Assembly (NCBI RefSeq): GCF_000314855.2
Contig: NZ_KB233222.1
Coordinates: forward strand, 1,460,559-1,524,558
Reading direction: 5' to 3'
DNA from: Providencia burhodogranariea DSM 19968
Lineage (GTDB): Bacteria; Pseudomonadota; Gammaproteobacteria; Enterobacterales; Enterobacteriaceae
DNA length: 64,000 nucleotides
Position numbers and translations under genes: made by a program
Shown: piece after piece, positions 22,393 through 31,550 of the stretch
How the letters are laid out: the number at the start of each line of letters is the position of its first letter
Position numbering within the stretch: the first letter of the stretch is position 1
Notes under the pieces: generated by a model
Database searches by the model: none
What the model was told of the DNA's origin: nothing
The model's input: only the letters and a program-made list of their open reading frames with translations

Positions 22393-23343
22393 ATGAAGCT
22401 GAAAACCACAGCCATCGCAGCCGCGGTGTTGTCATTAACGAGTATTACTGCGGTACAGGCAGCTGTTGAACTGACGCCAAAGCAGGCCGAAGAGTTAAAA
22501 CCTTATGAACGCATAACAGTTACCGGGCGCTTTAATGCCATTTACGAAGCATCAGATGCAGTCTCCCGTAAAGCTGACAAAGAAGGCGCTTACGCTTTTT
22601 ATATCCAAAGCCTTGATGATGTAGGTGATAGCGGTAATATGCGCGTTGTAGCAGACCTTTACCAAAAGGATGCTAAGCCTGCGGAAGAAAATAAACGTCG
22701 CGTATTTGGTGGCGTTGAGGAAATGACTAAAGAAGATGCAGCTCAATTTGAGCCATTTGATGCGGTTACTGTCAGTGGCTTCTACTCTTCTCAGCCTGAC
22801 CTTTATGAAGCTCTAGCGAAAAAAGCAAAAGAGAAAGATGCTGCCTCATTCTATATCGTTCGTAATATTGCACTGAACGATGGCGGCAATACTCTTGCAA
22901 CCGCATATGTTTATAAAAAAGATGCTCCTAAACGTAAAGTCCAACTTGAAGAAGCTGTTGTGCCAGCTGACTCGGACGCTGGTCGTGCATTGCTAGCTGA
23001 AGGTGGCGAAGCGGCTAAAAAAGTGCGTATTCCAGGTGTAGCTTCATCTGAAGAGCCTACTGTTGCTGTTGGACGTTTCTTTGAAACTTCAAGCAGTGCC
23101 CCAGGAAAAACTAGCGTCACGTTACCAAATGGTTATGTTATTGAAGAAATTAATAAAATGGCCGCAGCTCAAATGGTTCCATTTGATTCAGTGACATTTT
23201 CTGGTTATTACACCAACACACCAGAAGTTCGTTATCAAGTCGCGAAACGCGCTGAAGCAAAAGGTGCAAAATACTACCATATCACACGTGAATGGCAGTC
23301 TAATGGTGGTAGTGTTACTATCAGCGCCGACTTATTCAAATAA
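22393..23343 (+). CDS. ydgH: Periplasmic YdgH, three DUF1471 domains
   Basis: This secreted 316-aa protein starts with a signal peptide (MKLKTTAIAAAVLSLTS, cleavage probably after VQA). Three repeats of the YhcN/BhsA-like DUF1471 fold follow, each recognisable from EPFDAVTVSGFY-type and AxFYIVR-type segments (about 40-95, 120-175 and 255-316). E. coli YdgH is 314 aa. The family is tied to envelope stress, but the exact role is not settled. ATG at 22393 has GGAAGGA upstream. It is followed by a terminator and then ydgI. Confidence 0.93.
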   Translation: MKLKTTAIAAAVLSLTSITAVQAAVELTPKQAEELKPYERITVTGRFNAIYEASDAVSRKADKEGAYAFYIQSLDDVGDSGNMRVVADLYQKDAKPAEENKRRVFGGVEEMTKEDAAQFEPFDAVTVSGFYSSQPDLYEALAKKAKEKDAASFYIVRNIALNDGGNTLATAYVYKKDAPKRKVQLEEAVVPADSDAGRALLAEGGEAAKKVRIPGVASSEEPTVAVGRFFETSSSAPGKTSVTLPNGYVIEEINKMAAAQMVPFDSVTFSGYYTNTPEVRYQVAKRAEAKGAKYYHITREWQSNGGSVTISADLFK

Positions 23344-23393
23344 TGACAATCTACTAGCTGGTCTGAGCCTCAAAAGACTGGCTTAATTAAATG

Positions 23394-23430
23394 CCCTTGT
23401 AAGTTTTATGCTGACAAGGGTTTTTTCTTT
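23394..23430 (+). terminator. Terminator after ydgH
   Basis: CCCTTGT pairs with ACAAGGG and is followed directly by TTTTTTCTTTT, a textbook U tract. Confidence 0.85.
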
Positions 23431-23844
23431 TAGATAATGCCAAACGCTATATTAATCTCTGAGCAAAATTGATTATCAATGATGGGCATTTTAATGTTGC
23501 ACCACATCGAAAATTGGATTGATATAAATTCACGATTTTAACCGTGTTAACCCATGACTTTGGCCAAATTCTTAAGGCAATATATATAACGCAAAATCTC
23601 ATTTGTGATTATAATTGTTCGAATCAATCAAGCTTATTCAGCTGACGACATAACTGAATAAAAATCTCAACAAAGTGCATAGTTTCCCATTGCATATCCG
23701 CCGTTTCATTCGTAGAATTCACCCTCTTTTCTGAACTAACAGATGAACACTCTATAATTTGAAAATTAACTAGTTTAATTACACATAAAAATTTTAGATT
23801 TAACGTTAATTTAACCTATGATTGCAGAATAACCAGGATATACA
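23431..23844. other. ydgI upstream region
   Basis: About 410 bp without a gene before ydgI. TTATTCAG (23634-23641) and CTGAATAA (23654-23661) form an inverted repeat of unknown role. TTGATATAAATTCA near 23519 is a weak FNR-like match. No clear ArgR box is visible. Confidence 0.35.
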
Positions 23845-25233
23845 TTGAAACACACACTCAGTCTTACTGCACTCACTGCACTCGTACTTAGCTCAATGGT
23901 AGGAGCTGGTGTCTTTAGCCTCCCACAGAATATGGCTGAAGTAGCCAGCCCTTTAGCATTGATTATTGGCTGGTCGATTACGGGTGTTGGTATTCTATTC
24001 TTGGCATTTTCGTTGCTGCTACTATCACGAATTCGCCCCGACCTTGATGGCGGTATATTCACCTATGCAAAAGAAGGTTTTGGTGAACTGGTAGGATTTT
24101 GTTCTGCATGGGGATACTGGCTATGCGCTGTTATTGCTAACGTCTCTTACTTAGTGATTGTCTTTGCTGCGATCAGCTTTTTTACTGATACTTCCGACAA
24201 CGTTATTTTTGGTGATGGCAATACTTGGCAAGCTTTGATTGGTGAATCCATTTTACTATGGTTTGTTCATTATTTAGTTTTACGCGGTGTACAAACAGCG
24301 GCGGGTATCAACAAACTCGCAACGATGGCTAAATTAATTCCTCTCGGGTTATTTATCGTTCTGGCCTTTTTAGCTTTCAAACTTGATATTTTTGATGCTG
24401 ATTTTAGCGGTATTTCCCTTGAAGTACCGGTCTGGGAGCAAGTAAAAAATACCATGTTAATTACCTTATGGGTATTTATTGGCATCGAAGGTGCAGTTGT
24501 CGTTTCTGCTCGAGCTAGAAATCGCCGTGATGTTGGGCTTGCAACTATTTTCGCTGTCAGCTCAGCATTGATAATTTATATACTAGTTACGCTACTTTCA
24601 TTAGGTATTATGCCTAGAGCTGAGTTGGCTGAAATCAAAAACCCATCAATGGCCACTTTGATGGTCAGCTTGATTGGTTCAAGTGGTGAAATAATCATTG
24701 CTGCTGGTCTGATTATTTCGGTATGTGGTGCCTATCTCAGTTGGACGATTATGGCTGCGGAAGTTCCCTATATCGCAGCGCAGCATCAGTCGTTTCCAAA
24801 AATATTTAATAAGCTAAATAAGAATGATGCCCCCTCTTCATCTTTATGGTTGACTAACGCAGCTGTACAGCTCTCATTAGTACTAATCTGGTTAAGTGGC
24901 AGTAACTACAACACCTTGCTAACCATTGCTTCCGAGATGATACTTGTCCCTTACTTTTTAGTGGGCGCTTTTTTAATGAAGGTTGCGTTCGAACGGCATA
25001 ATAAACCATTACTTATGGTCGGTTTAGTTGCAAGTATTTACGGGTTATGGTTGCTTTATGCGTCAGGCATTCTTAATCTGCTGTTATCTGTTGTACTATA
25101 TGCTCCAGGTATTTTAGTATTCTTATACGCTCGTTCACAACAATCAAAACAAGTACCGTTAAAATTGTTCGAAAAAATTACTGCTTTTATTATTTTTGTT
25201 GGTGCTATCCCTGCAACCTATTATCTTATCTAG
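23845..25233 (+). CDS. ydgI: APA-family amino-acid antiporter YdgI
   Basis: This 462-aa integral membrane protein of the APC superfamily has about twelve helices. It matches E. coli YdgI (460 aa, annotated ArcD-like, putative arginine/ornithine antiporter) along its whole length, including SSMVGAGVFSLPQNMA, LDGGIFTYAKEGFGE and LWVFIGIEGAVVVSARA. The start codon is TTG with AGGA upstream, chosen by alignment. Gene order ydgH-ydgI is that of E. coli. Substrate exchange of arginine and ornithine is inferred from the family. Confidence 0.9.
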   Translation: MKHTLSLTALTALVLSSMVGAGVFSLPQNMAEVASPLALIIGWSITGVGILFLAFSLLLLSRIRPDLDGGIFTYAKEGFGELVGFCSAWGYWLCAVIANVSYLVIVFAAISFFTDTSDNVIFGDGNTWQALIGESILLWFVHYLVLRGVQTAAGINKLATMAKLIPLGLFIVLAFLAFKLDIFDADFSGISLEVPVWEQVKNTMLITLWVFIGIEGAVVVSARARNRRDVGLATIFAVSSALIIYILVTLLSLGIMPRAELAEIKNPSMATLMVSLIGSSGEIIIAAGLIISVCGAYLSWTIMAAEVPYIAAQHQSFPKIFNKLNKNDAPSSSLWLTNAAVQLSLVLIWLSGSNYNTLLTIASEMILVPYFLVGAFLMKVAFERHNKPLLMVGLVASIYGLWLLYASGILNLLLSVVLYAPGILVFLYARSQQSKQVPLKLFEKITAFIIFVGAIPATYYLI

Positions 25234-25242
25234 TGCGTTTTT

Positions 25243-25276
25243 CTTGGAGGGCGTTTAATATGTCCTGTCCTCCAAG
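25243..25276. terminator. Hairpin after ydgI
   Basis: CTTGGAGG pairs with CCTCCAAG 10 nt after the ydgI stop. There is no U tract on the plus strand, so termination strength is uncertain. Confidence 0.5.
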
Positions 25277-26157
25277 GCATTCAACATATACATTGGTTAT
25301 GAACTAAGGGCTACCCGAATCAATTCATTGTTTCAGTGATTGAAGCCGCTAATGCACAAATGAACTAGCAATATGACCAATTAAAAGTAATTATTTAACC
25401 TTAAATAAACTTAAGACATCAGCGAAAATATTATTAACATGAATTTAGTTAGTCGCCTGTAAACCCTCTCCCAATAAGATGAAGATATAATTCTATTTCC
25501 GTTATGGGCGTGAACGAGGCGATCGTAATAAGATGGTGAAAATGCGATTTTGTTGATAATTATGTTGTAGTGACATGTCACGTTTTTTGGTGGAAAATAT
25601 TTTTCATAGCGTGAGAATTCAAGAATAATTCTATTTTTTCAGTTGATTACATCTTTATCATGATACTCTTTTCAGTCACCATTATTTAAAATAATTATAG
25701 CATCATTCAAATCCCCATTATAAAAAAGTAAATAAACCCACTAGCTATCAAAAACTTTACTTTTCGCTCCCCCTTGTTATCTCGCATCCAAATTATTACG
25801 TTACCTCGCCATAAAAGCCAGCTCATTCATGGACGAACAGAAATTTCTTATTATTTATTATGCTTTACTTTTTATAGTTAATTAGGTTAATTATTAAATA
25901 AGTACTCAATTGTTCCCTTCATCAACTAGCGAGCTTGTTTTGAATTTGGCTATTGTATTTGACTCAGATGTTACATGAGTTTATATTTTTATAACATAGA
26001 TAGTATGTTGTAACTAAAACAAAGTGCGTGAATATATTAGAATCCATCGATAGAATTCATAAGTATGATTTGTCATAGACAATTAATTTATCTGACCGAT
26101 TGAAACATATTTATCGAATAAAACAGTTCACATTATATTTAAACTGTATTCATTAAT
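25277..26157. other. Long AT-rich gene-free stretch before hrpA
   Basis: About 880 bp without a supported gene. A 19-codon open stretch (about 25310-25366) reads GYPNQFIVSVIEAANAQMN before a TAG and has coding-like composition, so it may be the tail of a lost gene, but I cannot name it. GTGACATGTCAC (25570-25581) is a perfect 12-bp palindrome followed by GTTTTTT. Otherwise nothing is recognisable. Confidence 0.4.
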
Positions 26158-26200
26158 AAAAAACACCCCTAAGTTGAAAACAGCATTTGGGGTGTTTTTT
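26158..26200. terminator. Terminator below hrpA
   Basis: AAAAAACACCCC (26158-26169) pairs with GGGGTGTTTTTT (26189-26200), a perfect 12-bp stem with U tracts in both directions. It ends hrpA on the minus strand. Confidence 0.9.
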
Positions 26201-26231
26201 GATTGTGATCTTTATATTTTGCTCATAAACA

Positions 26232-29200
26232 TTAGAGTTTCTGAGCAAGGCTATCCATCGATTGAATGATCCGTTTATCTGAGATTGGATAAGGCGTTCC
26301 AAGCTGCTGTGCAAATAAGCTGATGCGCAACTCCTCAATCATCCAACGAATGTCTTGTACTTCTGGTAATAATTGTTGAGCAGGAGTCAGCTTTGCTTTC
26401 CATTGTTGCCACATATTAGTGACATGTTCTACTTTATTCATTTGAGCTCGGTCTTTATTCGGATCAATAGCCAGTTTTTCAAATCGGCGTTCAATACCAT
26501 TCAAATAGCGCAGCACATCAGGAAGACGTTTCCAGCTATGGGCCGTCACAAAGCCTTTGAATACTAAACCAGACAACTGTCCTTTAATGTCGGAAAGCGC
26601 CATTGCCATTGAAAAATCAACCCGCCCTTTCAAATGTTTATTGATTGCAAATACAGCTGTCAGTATCTGTTCAACTTGTTTAGCAATTTGTACAACAGCA
26701 TCATTGAGCTCAGCGCGTACGAAATCTTGTAACTTGCTAAAGCCTTCTTCATTCCAAACAGGCCCACCATATTTGGCAATAAGTTGATCTATACCGCAGG
26801 CAATACAATCATCAATTAACTCTAAAACCTTGCCATATGGATTGAAATACAACCCAAGCTTAGATTTATTGGGTAATTTCTCATGTAAATACTTAATCGG
26901 AGATGGAATATTTAATAATAATAGCCGACGTACTCCCCCCCACATGGCTTGCTGTTGTTCAAACTCGGTTTCAAAAACGCGTATCCCTACACTATTTTTT
27001 TCATCAACTAAGGCGGGGTAAGCTTTTACTGAATAACCGCCACGTTTTTGCTCATAGCGCTGAGGTAACTCACCGAAGCTCCAGATATGCAGACCATTTT
27101 GCTCGATACCATCGTCGACGACTTCAGAAAGTGTCTCTTGAACTTTCTCCTTTAAGCTATTTTTTAATGCATCAAGGTCTTGACCTTCAGCAATTGTTTT
27201 ATTCTTCTCATTAACAACACGGTAATTCATTCTTAAGTGGACTGGAAGCTGGTCTAGTTGCCAAGACTCGCGATCCACGGTGACACCGGTCATTCGACGC
27301 AATTCACGCTCAAGTTTATCCAGAATACTGCCATCAGGCGTGGCCACCCGCTCAAGGAATGCTGAAGCATAATTAGGTGCTGGCACAAAGTTACGGCGAA
27401 TAGGCTTAGGCAGTGATTTAATCAACGCGATCACAAGCTCTTGACGTAAACCCGGTACTTGCCAATCAAAGCCAGTATTTTGAACCTGATTGAGTATCGC
27501 AAGTGGAATATGAACTGTGACGCCATCTGCATCTGTCCCGGGTTCAAACTGATAGCTTAAACGGAACTTAAGCTCACCTTGATACCAATGGTTAGGGTAA
27601 TCAAGTAATGAAACATTCGCCGCATCTTCCTTAATCAGCATATTTTTTTCAAAATTAAGCAAATCAGGCTGTTGTTTCGAGGCGTTTTTCCACCAACTAT
27701 CAAAATGACGTGAGGAGATCACGTCATTTGGGATCCGTTGATCATAAAACACAAACAGCGTTTCATCGTCGACGAGAATATCTCTACGTCGGGATTTATG
27801 CTCTAAGTCTTCTATTTCGGCTAATAATTTACGGTTTTCCCTAAAGAAAGCATGCCTAGTAACCCAATCACCTTCAACCAAAGCATGGCGAATAAATAAT
27901 TCACGACATAATAGGGGATCTATTTCGCCATAATTAATTTGACGTGCCGCAACAATCGGTAACCCATATAAGGTCACCTTTTCAGATGCCATGACAGCAC
28001 CTTGCGACTTTGACCAATGTGGCTCGCTATAATGATGTTTAATAAGGTGTTGTGCTAACGGCTCAATCCATTCTGGCTCAATAGATGCTGCAACCCTTCC
28101 CCATAATTTCGATGTTTCAACAAGTTCAGCTACCATTGCCCATTTAGGTGGTTTTTTAAATAACCCAGAACCAGGGAAGATGGTAAATCTCGCATTTCTT
28201 GCCCCTGTGAACTCAGGCTTTTCGACATCTTTTTGCCCGATATGAGACAACAAACCTGCAAGCAATGAAACATGAATACCACGGAAATCTGCTTCTACAC
28301 TATTAACAGGGAAGCCTTGCTCTTTAACAACTTGTCGTAATTGAGTGTAGAGATCTTGCCATTCTCGAATACGTAAATAATTCAAAAAATCTTGCCGACA
28401 CATTTTCCTAAATTGAGCATTCGATAAAATGTCTTGCTGTTCTTTTAAGTAATTCCATAAATTAAGAAACGACAAAAAGTCTGATTGCTTATCGTGGAAC
28501 CGACGATGCTTCTCATCTGAGGCTTGCTGTTTATCTAACGGGCGTTCTCTTGGATCTTGAATGGATAGAGCTGCAACAATAACCATTGCTTCACGAACAG
28601 CGCCCTGTTTTCTCGCCTCTATCACCATACGGGCAAGACGTGGATCGACAGGTAATTGTGCTAATTGACGCCCAACATCAGTCAGAATATACCCACGCTC
28701 TGTTTCTTTATGGGATTTGATCGCACCTAACTCTTCGAGCAACTTCACCCCATCTTGGATATTCCGTTTATCTGGCGCTTCAACAAATGGGAATGCACCA
28801 ATATCTCCCAAACCAATTGAAGTCATTTGCAAGATAACAGAAGCAAGGTTGGTTCTTAAGATTTCAGGATCGGTAAATTCTGGACGTCCTAAAAAATCCT
28901 CCTCAGAATATAAACGGATGCAGATACCATCAGATACACGACCACAACGGCCTTTACGCTGATTTGCTGATGCTTGAGAAATAGCTTCGACCGGAAGACG
29001 CTGAACTTTGGTTCTAAAGCTATAACGACTTATCCTGGCGTATCCAGTATCAATAACATATTTAATACCCGGTACAGTCAACGAGGTTTCAGCAACGTTA
29101 GTCGCTAAAATAATACGTCGGCCACCATGAGGATGGAAAATTCGGTTTTGTTCGCTATTCGACAATCTTGCAAATAAAGGCAAGATCTCTGTGTGCCGTA

Positions 29201-30122
29201 ATTGCAATTTAGACAAGGCGTCTGCTGTATCTCGAATTTCACGTTCACCACTCATGAAAATAAGAATATCACCTTGGCTTTCATGCCCCAGTTCATTAAC
29301 CGCATCGATGATACCGTCTATTTGGTCCCTATCACTGTCATTATCAACGCCTATGATTGGGCGATATCGAACTTCAACTGGATAAGTACGACCTGATACT
29401 TCAACAATAGGTGCATGATTAAAATGGCGTGAAAAACGCTCAGGGTCGATGGTTGCCGAGGTAATAATAACTTTGAGATCGGGCCGCTTTATCAGTAATT
29501 GACGCAGATAACCCAATATAAAATCAATATTTAAACTACGTTCATGGGCTTCATCAATAATGATCGTATCGTACTGTAGTAGTAGTTTGTCATTTTGTAA
29601 TTCTGCGAGCAAAATACCATCAGTCATTAGTTTGACTTGTGTATTATCACCAACTTGGTCGCTAAAGCGCACTTTATAACCAACCGTCGTGCCTAATTCA
29701 CTTTCAAGCTCTTGCGCTAAACGTGTAGCAACAGCACGCGCTGCCAATCTTCTTGGCTGCGTATGACCAATAAGACCCTTTACACCTCGACCAAGCTCTA
29801 GGCATATTTTAGGGATTTGTGTCGTTTTCCCTGATCCCGTTTCTCCCGCAATAATAACGACTTGATGTTGTTTTATCGCATCATAGATTACCTGTCTTTT
29901 CTGGCTAACAGGGAGGTTTTCAGGATAAATGATTTTAGGTGGGTTAAGCAGTTTACTGGCAACTTTTTGCTTTGCAGTCTCAATATCTACTTTTATCGTA
30001 TTCAGCACAGCAACTCGAGATTTTTCATCACGAATTTTAGCTGCTCCTTGGAGACGTTTTTTCAGCAACCACTGGTCACGTAATGAAGTTTGTCCAATAT
30101 CCGCTTCTAAGGCCGTCAGCAT
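26232..30122 (-). CDS. hrpA: ATP-dependent RNA helicase HrpA
   Basis: HrpA is a DEAH-box RNA helicase that rescues stalled or collided ribosomes by splitting them. The 1296-aa product matches the E. coli length of 1300. Visible motifs are GETGSGKTT (about 95), DEAH in IIIDEAHERSLN (about 190), SATID, and QRKGRCGRV (motif VI, about 390). The long C-terminal DUF3418 part ends TPYPISDKRI. The start was set to ATG at 30122, preceded by AAAGAG; a GTG three codons earlier overlaps that site. It is divergent from the broken azoR, as in E. coli. Confidence 0.96.
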   Translation of the reverse strand: MLTALEADIGQTSLRDQWLLKKRLQGAAKIRDEKSRVAVLNTIKVDIETAKQKVASKLLNPPKIIYPENLPVSQKRQVIYDAIKQHQVVIIAGETGSGKTTQIPKICLELGRGVKGLIGHTQPRRLAARAVATRLAQELESELGTTVGYKVRFSDQVGDNTQVKLMTDGILLAELQNDKLLLQYDTIIIDEAHERSLNIDFILGYLRQLLIKRPDLKVIITSATIDPERFSRHFNHAPIVEVSGRTYPVEVRYRPIIGVDNDSDRDQIDGIIDAVNELGHESQGDILIFMSGEREIRDTADALSKLQLRHTEILPLFARLSNSEQNRIFHPHGGRRIILATNVAETSLTVPGIKYVIDTGYARISRYSFRTKVQRLPVEAISQASANQRKGRCGRVSDGICIRLYSEEDFLGRPEFTDPEILRTNLASVILQMTSIGLGDIGAFPFVEAPDKRNIQDGVKLLEELGAIKSHKETERGYILTDVGRQLAQLPVDPRLARMVIEARKQGAVREAMVIVAALSIQDPRERPLDKQQASDEKHRRFHDKQSDFLSFLNLWNYLKEQQDILSNAQFRKMCRQDFLNYLRIREWQDLYTQLRQVVKEQGFPVNSVEADFRGIHVSLLAGLLSHIGQKDVEKPEFTGARNARFTIFPGSGLFKKPPKWAMVAELVETSKLWGRVAASIEPEWIEPLAQHLIKHHYSEPHWSKSQGAVMASEKVTLYGLPIVAARQINYGEIDPLLCRELFIRHALVEGDWVTRHAFFRENRKLLAEIEDLEHKSRRRDILVDDETLFVFYDQRIPNDVISSRHFDSWWKNASKQQPDLLNFEKNMLIKEDAANVSLLDYPNHWYQGELKFRLSYQFEPGTDADGVTVHIPLAILNQVQNTGFDWQVPGLRQELVIALIKSLPKPIRRNFVPAPNYASAFLERVATPDGSILDKLERELRRMTGVTVDRESWQLDQLPVHLRMNYRVVNEKNKTIAEGQDLDALKNSLKEKVQETLSEVVDDGIEQNGLHIWSFGELPQRYEQKRGGYSVKAYPALVDEKNSVGIRVFETEFEQQQAMWGGVRRLLLLNIPSPIKYLHEKLPNKSKLGLYFNPYGKVLELIDDCIACGIDQLIAKYGGPVWNEEGFSKLQDFVRAELNDAVVQIAKQVEQILTAVFAINKHLKGRVDFSMAMALSDIKGQLSGLVFKGFVTAHSWKRLPDVLRYLNGIERRFEKLAIDPNKDRAQMNKVEHVTNMWQQWKAKLTPAQQLLPEVQDIRWMIEELRISLFAQQLGTPYPISDKRIIQSMDSLAQKL

Positions 30123-30351
30123 GGATTTCACTCTTTAAATCCTTATTATTTATACTATTTCATGCAATTTAATGGATCTAACCACGCTAAAATTGCAACG
30201 AGAATTAGGGCTAGTTTTTGTCTATTTTTAGAACAAAAAAGACTATCATCAGTTTCTTTGACTTAAGTTGTCTAATTTTCTTTATATCAATGATAATCAG
30301 TGGCTATATAATAATTAGCAATATGTTTTCAATCAGTTCTAAGGTTAAATA

Positions 30352-30949
30352 ATGAGTAAAGTATTATTGTTGAAATCAAGTATTCTGGCAGACTATTCTC
30401 ACAGCAATAAAATGGCAGACTACTTTATTGAACAGTGACAGGAAAAAAACCAGCGGACAGCATAACTGTACACGATTTAGTCAACAACCTAATTCCAGCA
30501 ATTGATGCCAAAATTCTAGCAGCTTTCGCGCCTGGGAGCAGCAAAACTCAGCAACAAGAAGCATATTTAGCACTATCAAATCAGCTTATCAACGAATTAA
30601 AACAACATGATGTTATTGTGATCACCAGCCCTATGTGCGATTTTTCGCTCCCCTCCCAGTTAAAAAATGACTTCGATTTTATCGCCAGATCAGGGGAAAC
30701 ATTTAAATATACTGAACAAGGTCCTGTTGGATTGATCGAAAACAAGCGTGCATTCGTGTTAACCAGCCGAGGTGGTATCCATAAAGATACCCCTATCGAT
30801 ACTATGGTACCGTATTCGACACTTTTTCTTAATTTTGTTGGTATCAACATATCGAGTTTATTTTTGCTGAAGGCACCGCATTAGGTGCAGAATTTGCAGA
30901 AAAAGCACAACTGCTTGCTCGTCAATCAATTGATACAGCAATCGCTTAA
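30352..30949 (+). pseudogene. azoR: Broken azoR (FMN-dependent NADH-azoreductase)
   Basis: The sequence starts MSKVLLLKSSILADYSHSN, matching E. coli AzoR, but is interrupted three times. TGA at 30436-30438 replaces the conserved Trp of EQW. One base is missing in or near the A7 run at 30443-30449, and another near 30846-30850 between VGIN and IEFIFAEG. Rejoined, it runs to the expected end (ARQSIDTAIA, TAA at 30947). The FMN-contacting MYNF motif has also become MCDF. Azoreductase/quinone reductase function is lost unless the interruptions are sequencing errors, which is unlikely given the nonsense codon. Confidence 0.88.
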
Positions 30950-30983
30950 ATCACAAAATCTTGCTTTGAATAGATACTCAATA

Positions 30984-31009
30984 GTACGCACGACTCTAAT
31001 TGTGCGTAC
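30984..31009. terminator. Hairpin between azoR and ydbL
   Basis: GTACGCAC (30984-30991) pairs with GTGCGTAC (31002-31009), between the convergent ends of the azoR relic and ydbL. The plus side has ATTACTTTTTC after the stem. Confidence 0.55.
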
Positions 31010-31010
31010 A

Positions 31011-31337
31011 TTACTTTTTCTTTAACCATTGACCATTAATACCACGTACATATTCGCCAGTCCTTGCTCGTTCAATCAGTTTTTGCCCTGCTATTCTTCC
31101 TACCTCACGAGTTTGTAGATTATTTTTTTTAGCAATTTCACCGTATTTTGCTTCTCGTTCGTGATTAATATCATTCACTAATTCGGTGGCAACCGCATTG
31201 TTGGTATTTACGATAGCCAAATACCCCGATAATGTTTCACCTACCAGTCCTTGGGTTTTCGCTTCATCCACTGTTAACGCGAATGCAGAAGAAATAGACA
31301 AACTCAATACTATGATAGCTTGATGAACGTATTTCAT
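31011..31337 (-). CDS. ydbL: Periplasmic YdbL (DUF1318)
   Basis: This 108-aa secreted protein (same length as in E. coli) has a signal peptide (MKYVHQAIIVLSLSISSAFA). The mature domain includes TVDEAKTQGLVGETLSGYL and ends GINGQWLKKK. YdbL modulates assembly of the YdbH-YnbE intermembrane bridge. Its ATG overlaps the ynbE stop by four bases, so it is translationally coupled and the last gene of the ydbH-ynbE-ydbL operon. Confidence 0.93.
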   Translation of the reverse strand: MKYVHQAIIVLSLSISSAFALTVDEAKTQGLVGETLSGYLAIVNTNNAVATELVNDINHEREAKYGEIAKKNNLQTREVGRIAGQKLIERARTGEYVRGINGQWLKKK

Positions 31338-31540
31338 TTAGCGTCTACCTTACCAAAAAGGTCACTATTTTCTTTCAACAAATCTTCGACCTGCCTGTCA
31401 GCTTTAATTTGTATTTCATGCTCAATTTTCACATTCATATTGATGTTAATTGGCTTATCCGGTGTTGCTACTTCAACTCTTAAACATCCCGTCAACATTA
31501 TAGCCATTAATGTGAATGTGCTCGTGGTTAGTATTTTCAC
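31334..31540 (-). CDS. ynbE: Outer-membrane lipoprotein YnbE
   Basis: YnbE is a small lipoprotein that polymerises by beta-strand stacking at the outer-membrane end of the AsmA-like YdbH, completing a phospholipid-conducting bridge. The 68-aa product has a lipobox (IMLTGC) and the conserved PININMNVKIEHEIQIK segment. The start is GTG at 31540 with AAGGA six bases upstream, giving a normal lipoprotein signal; 17 longer in-frame residues upstream do not fit one. It lies 10 nt after ydbH. Confidence 0.9.
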   Translation of the reverse strand: MKILTTSTFTLMAIMLTGCLRVEVATPDKPININMNVKIEHEIQIKADRQVEDLLKENSDLFGKVDAK

Positions 31541-31550
31541 TCTTATTCCT

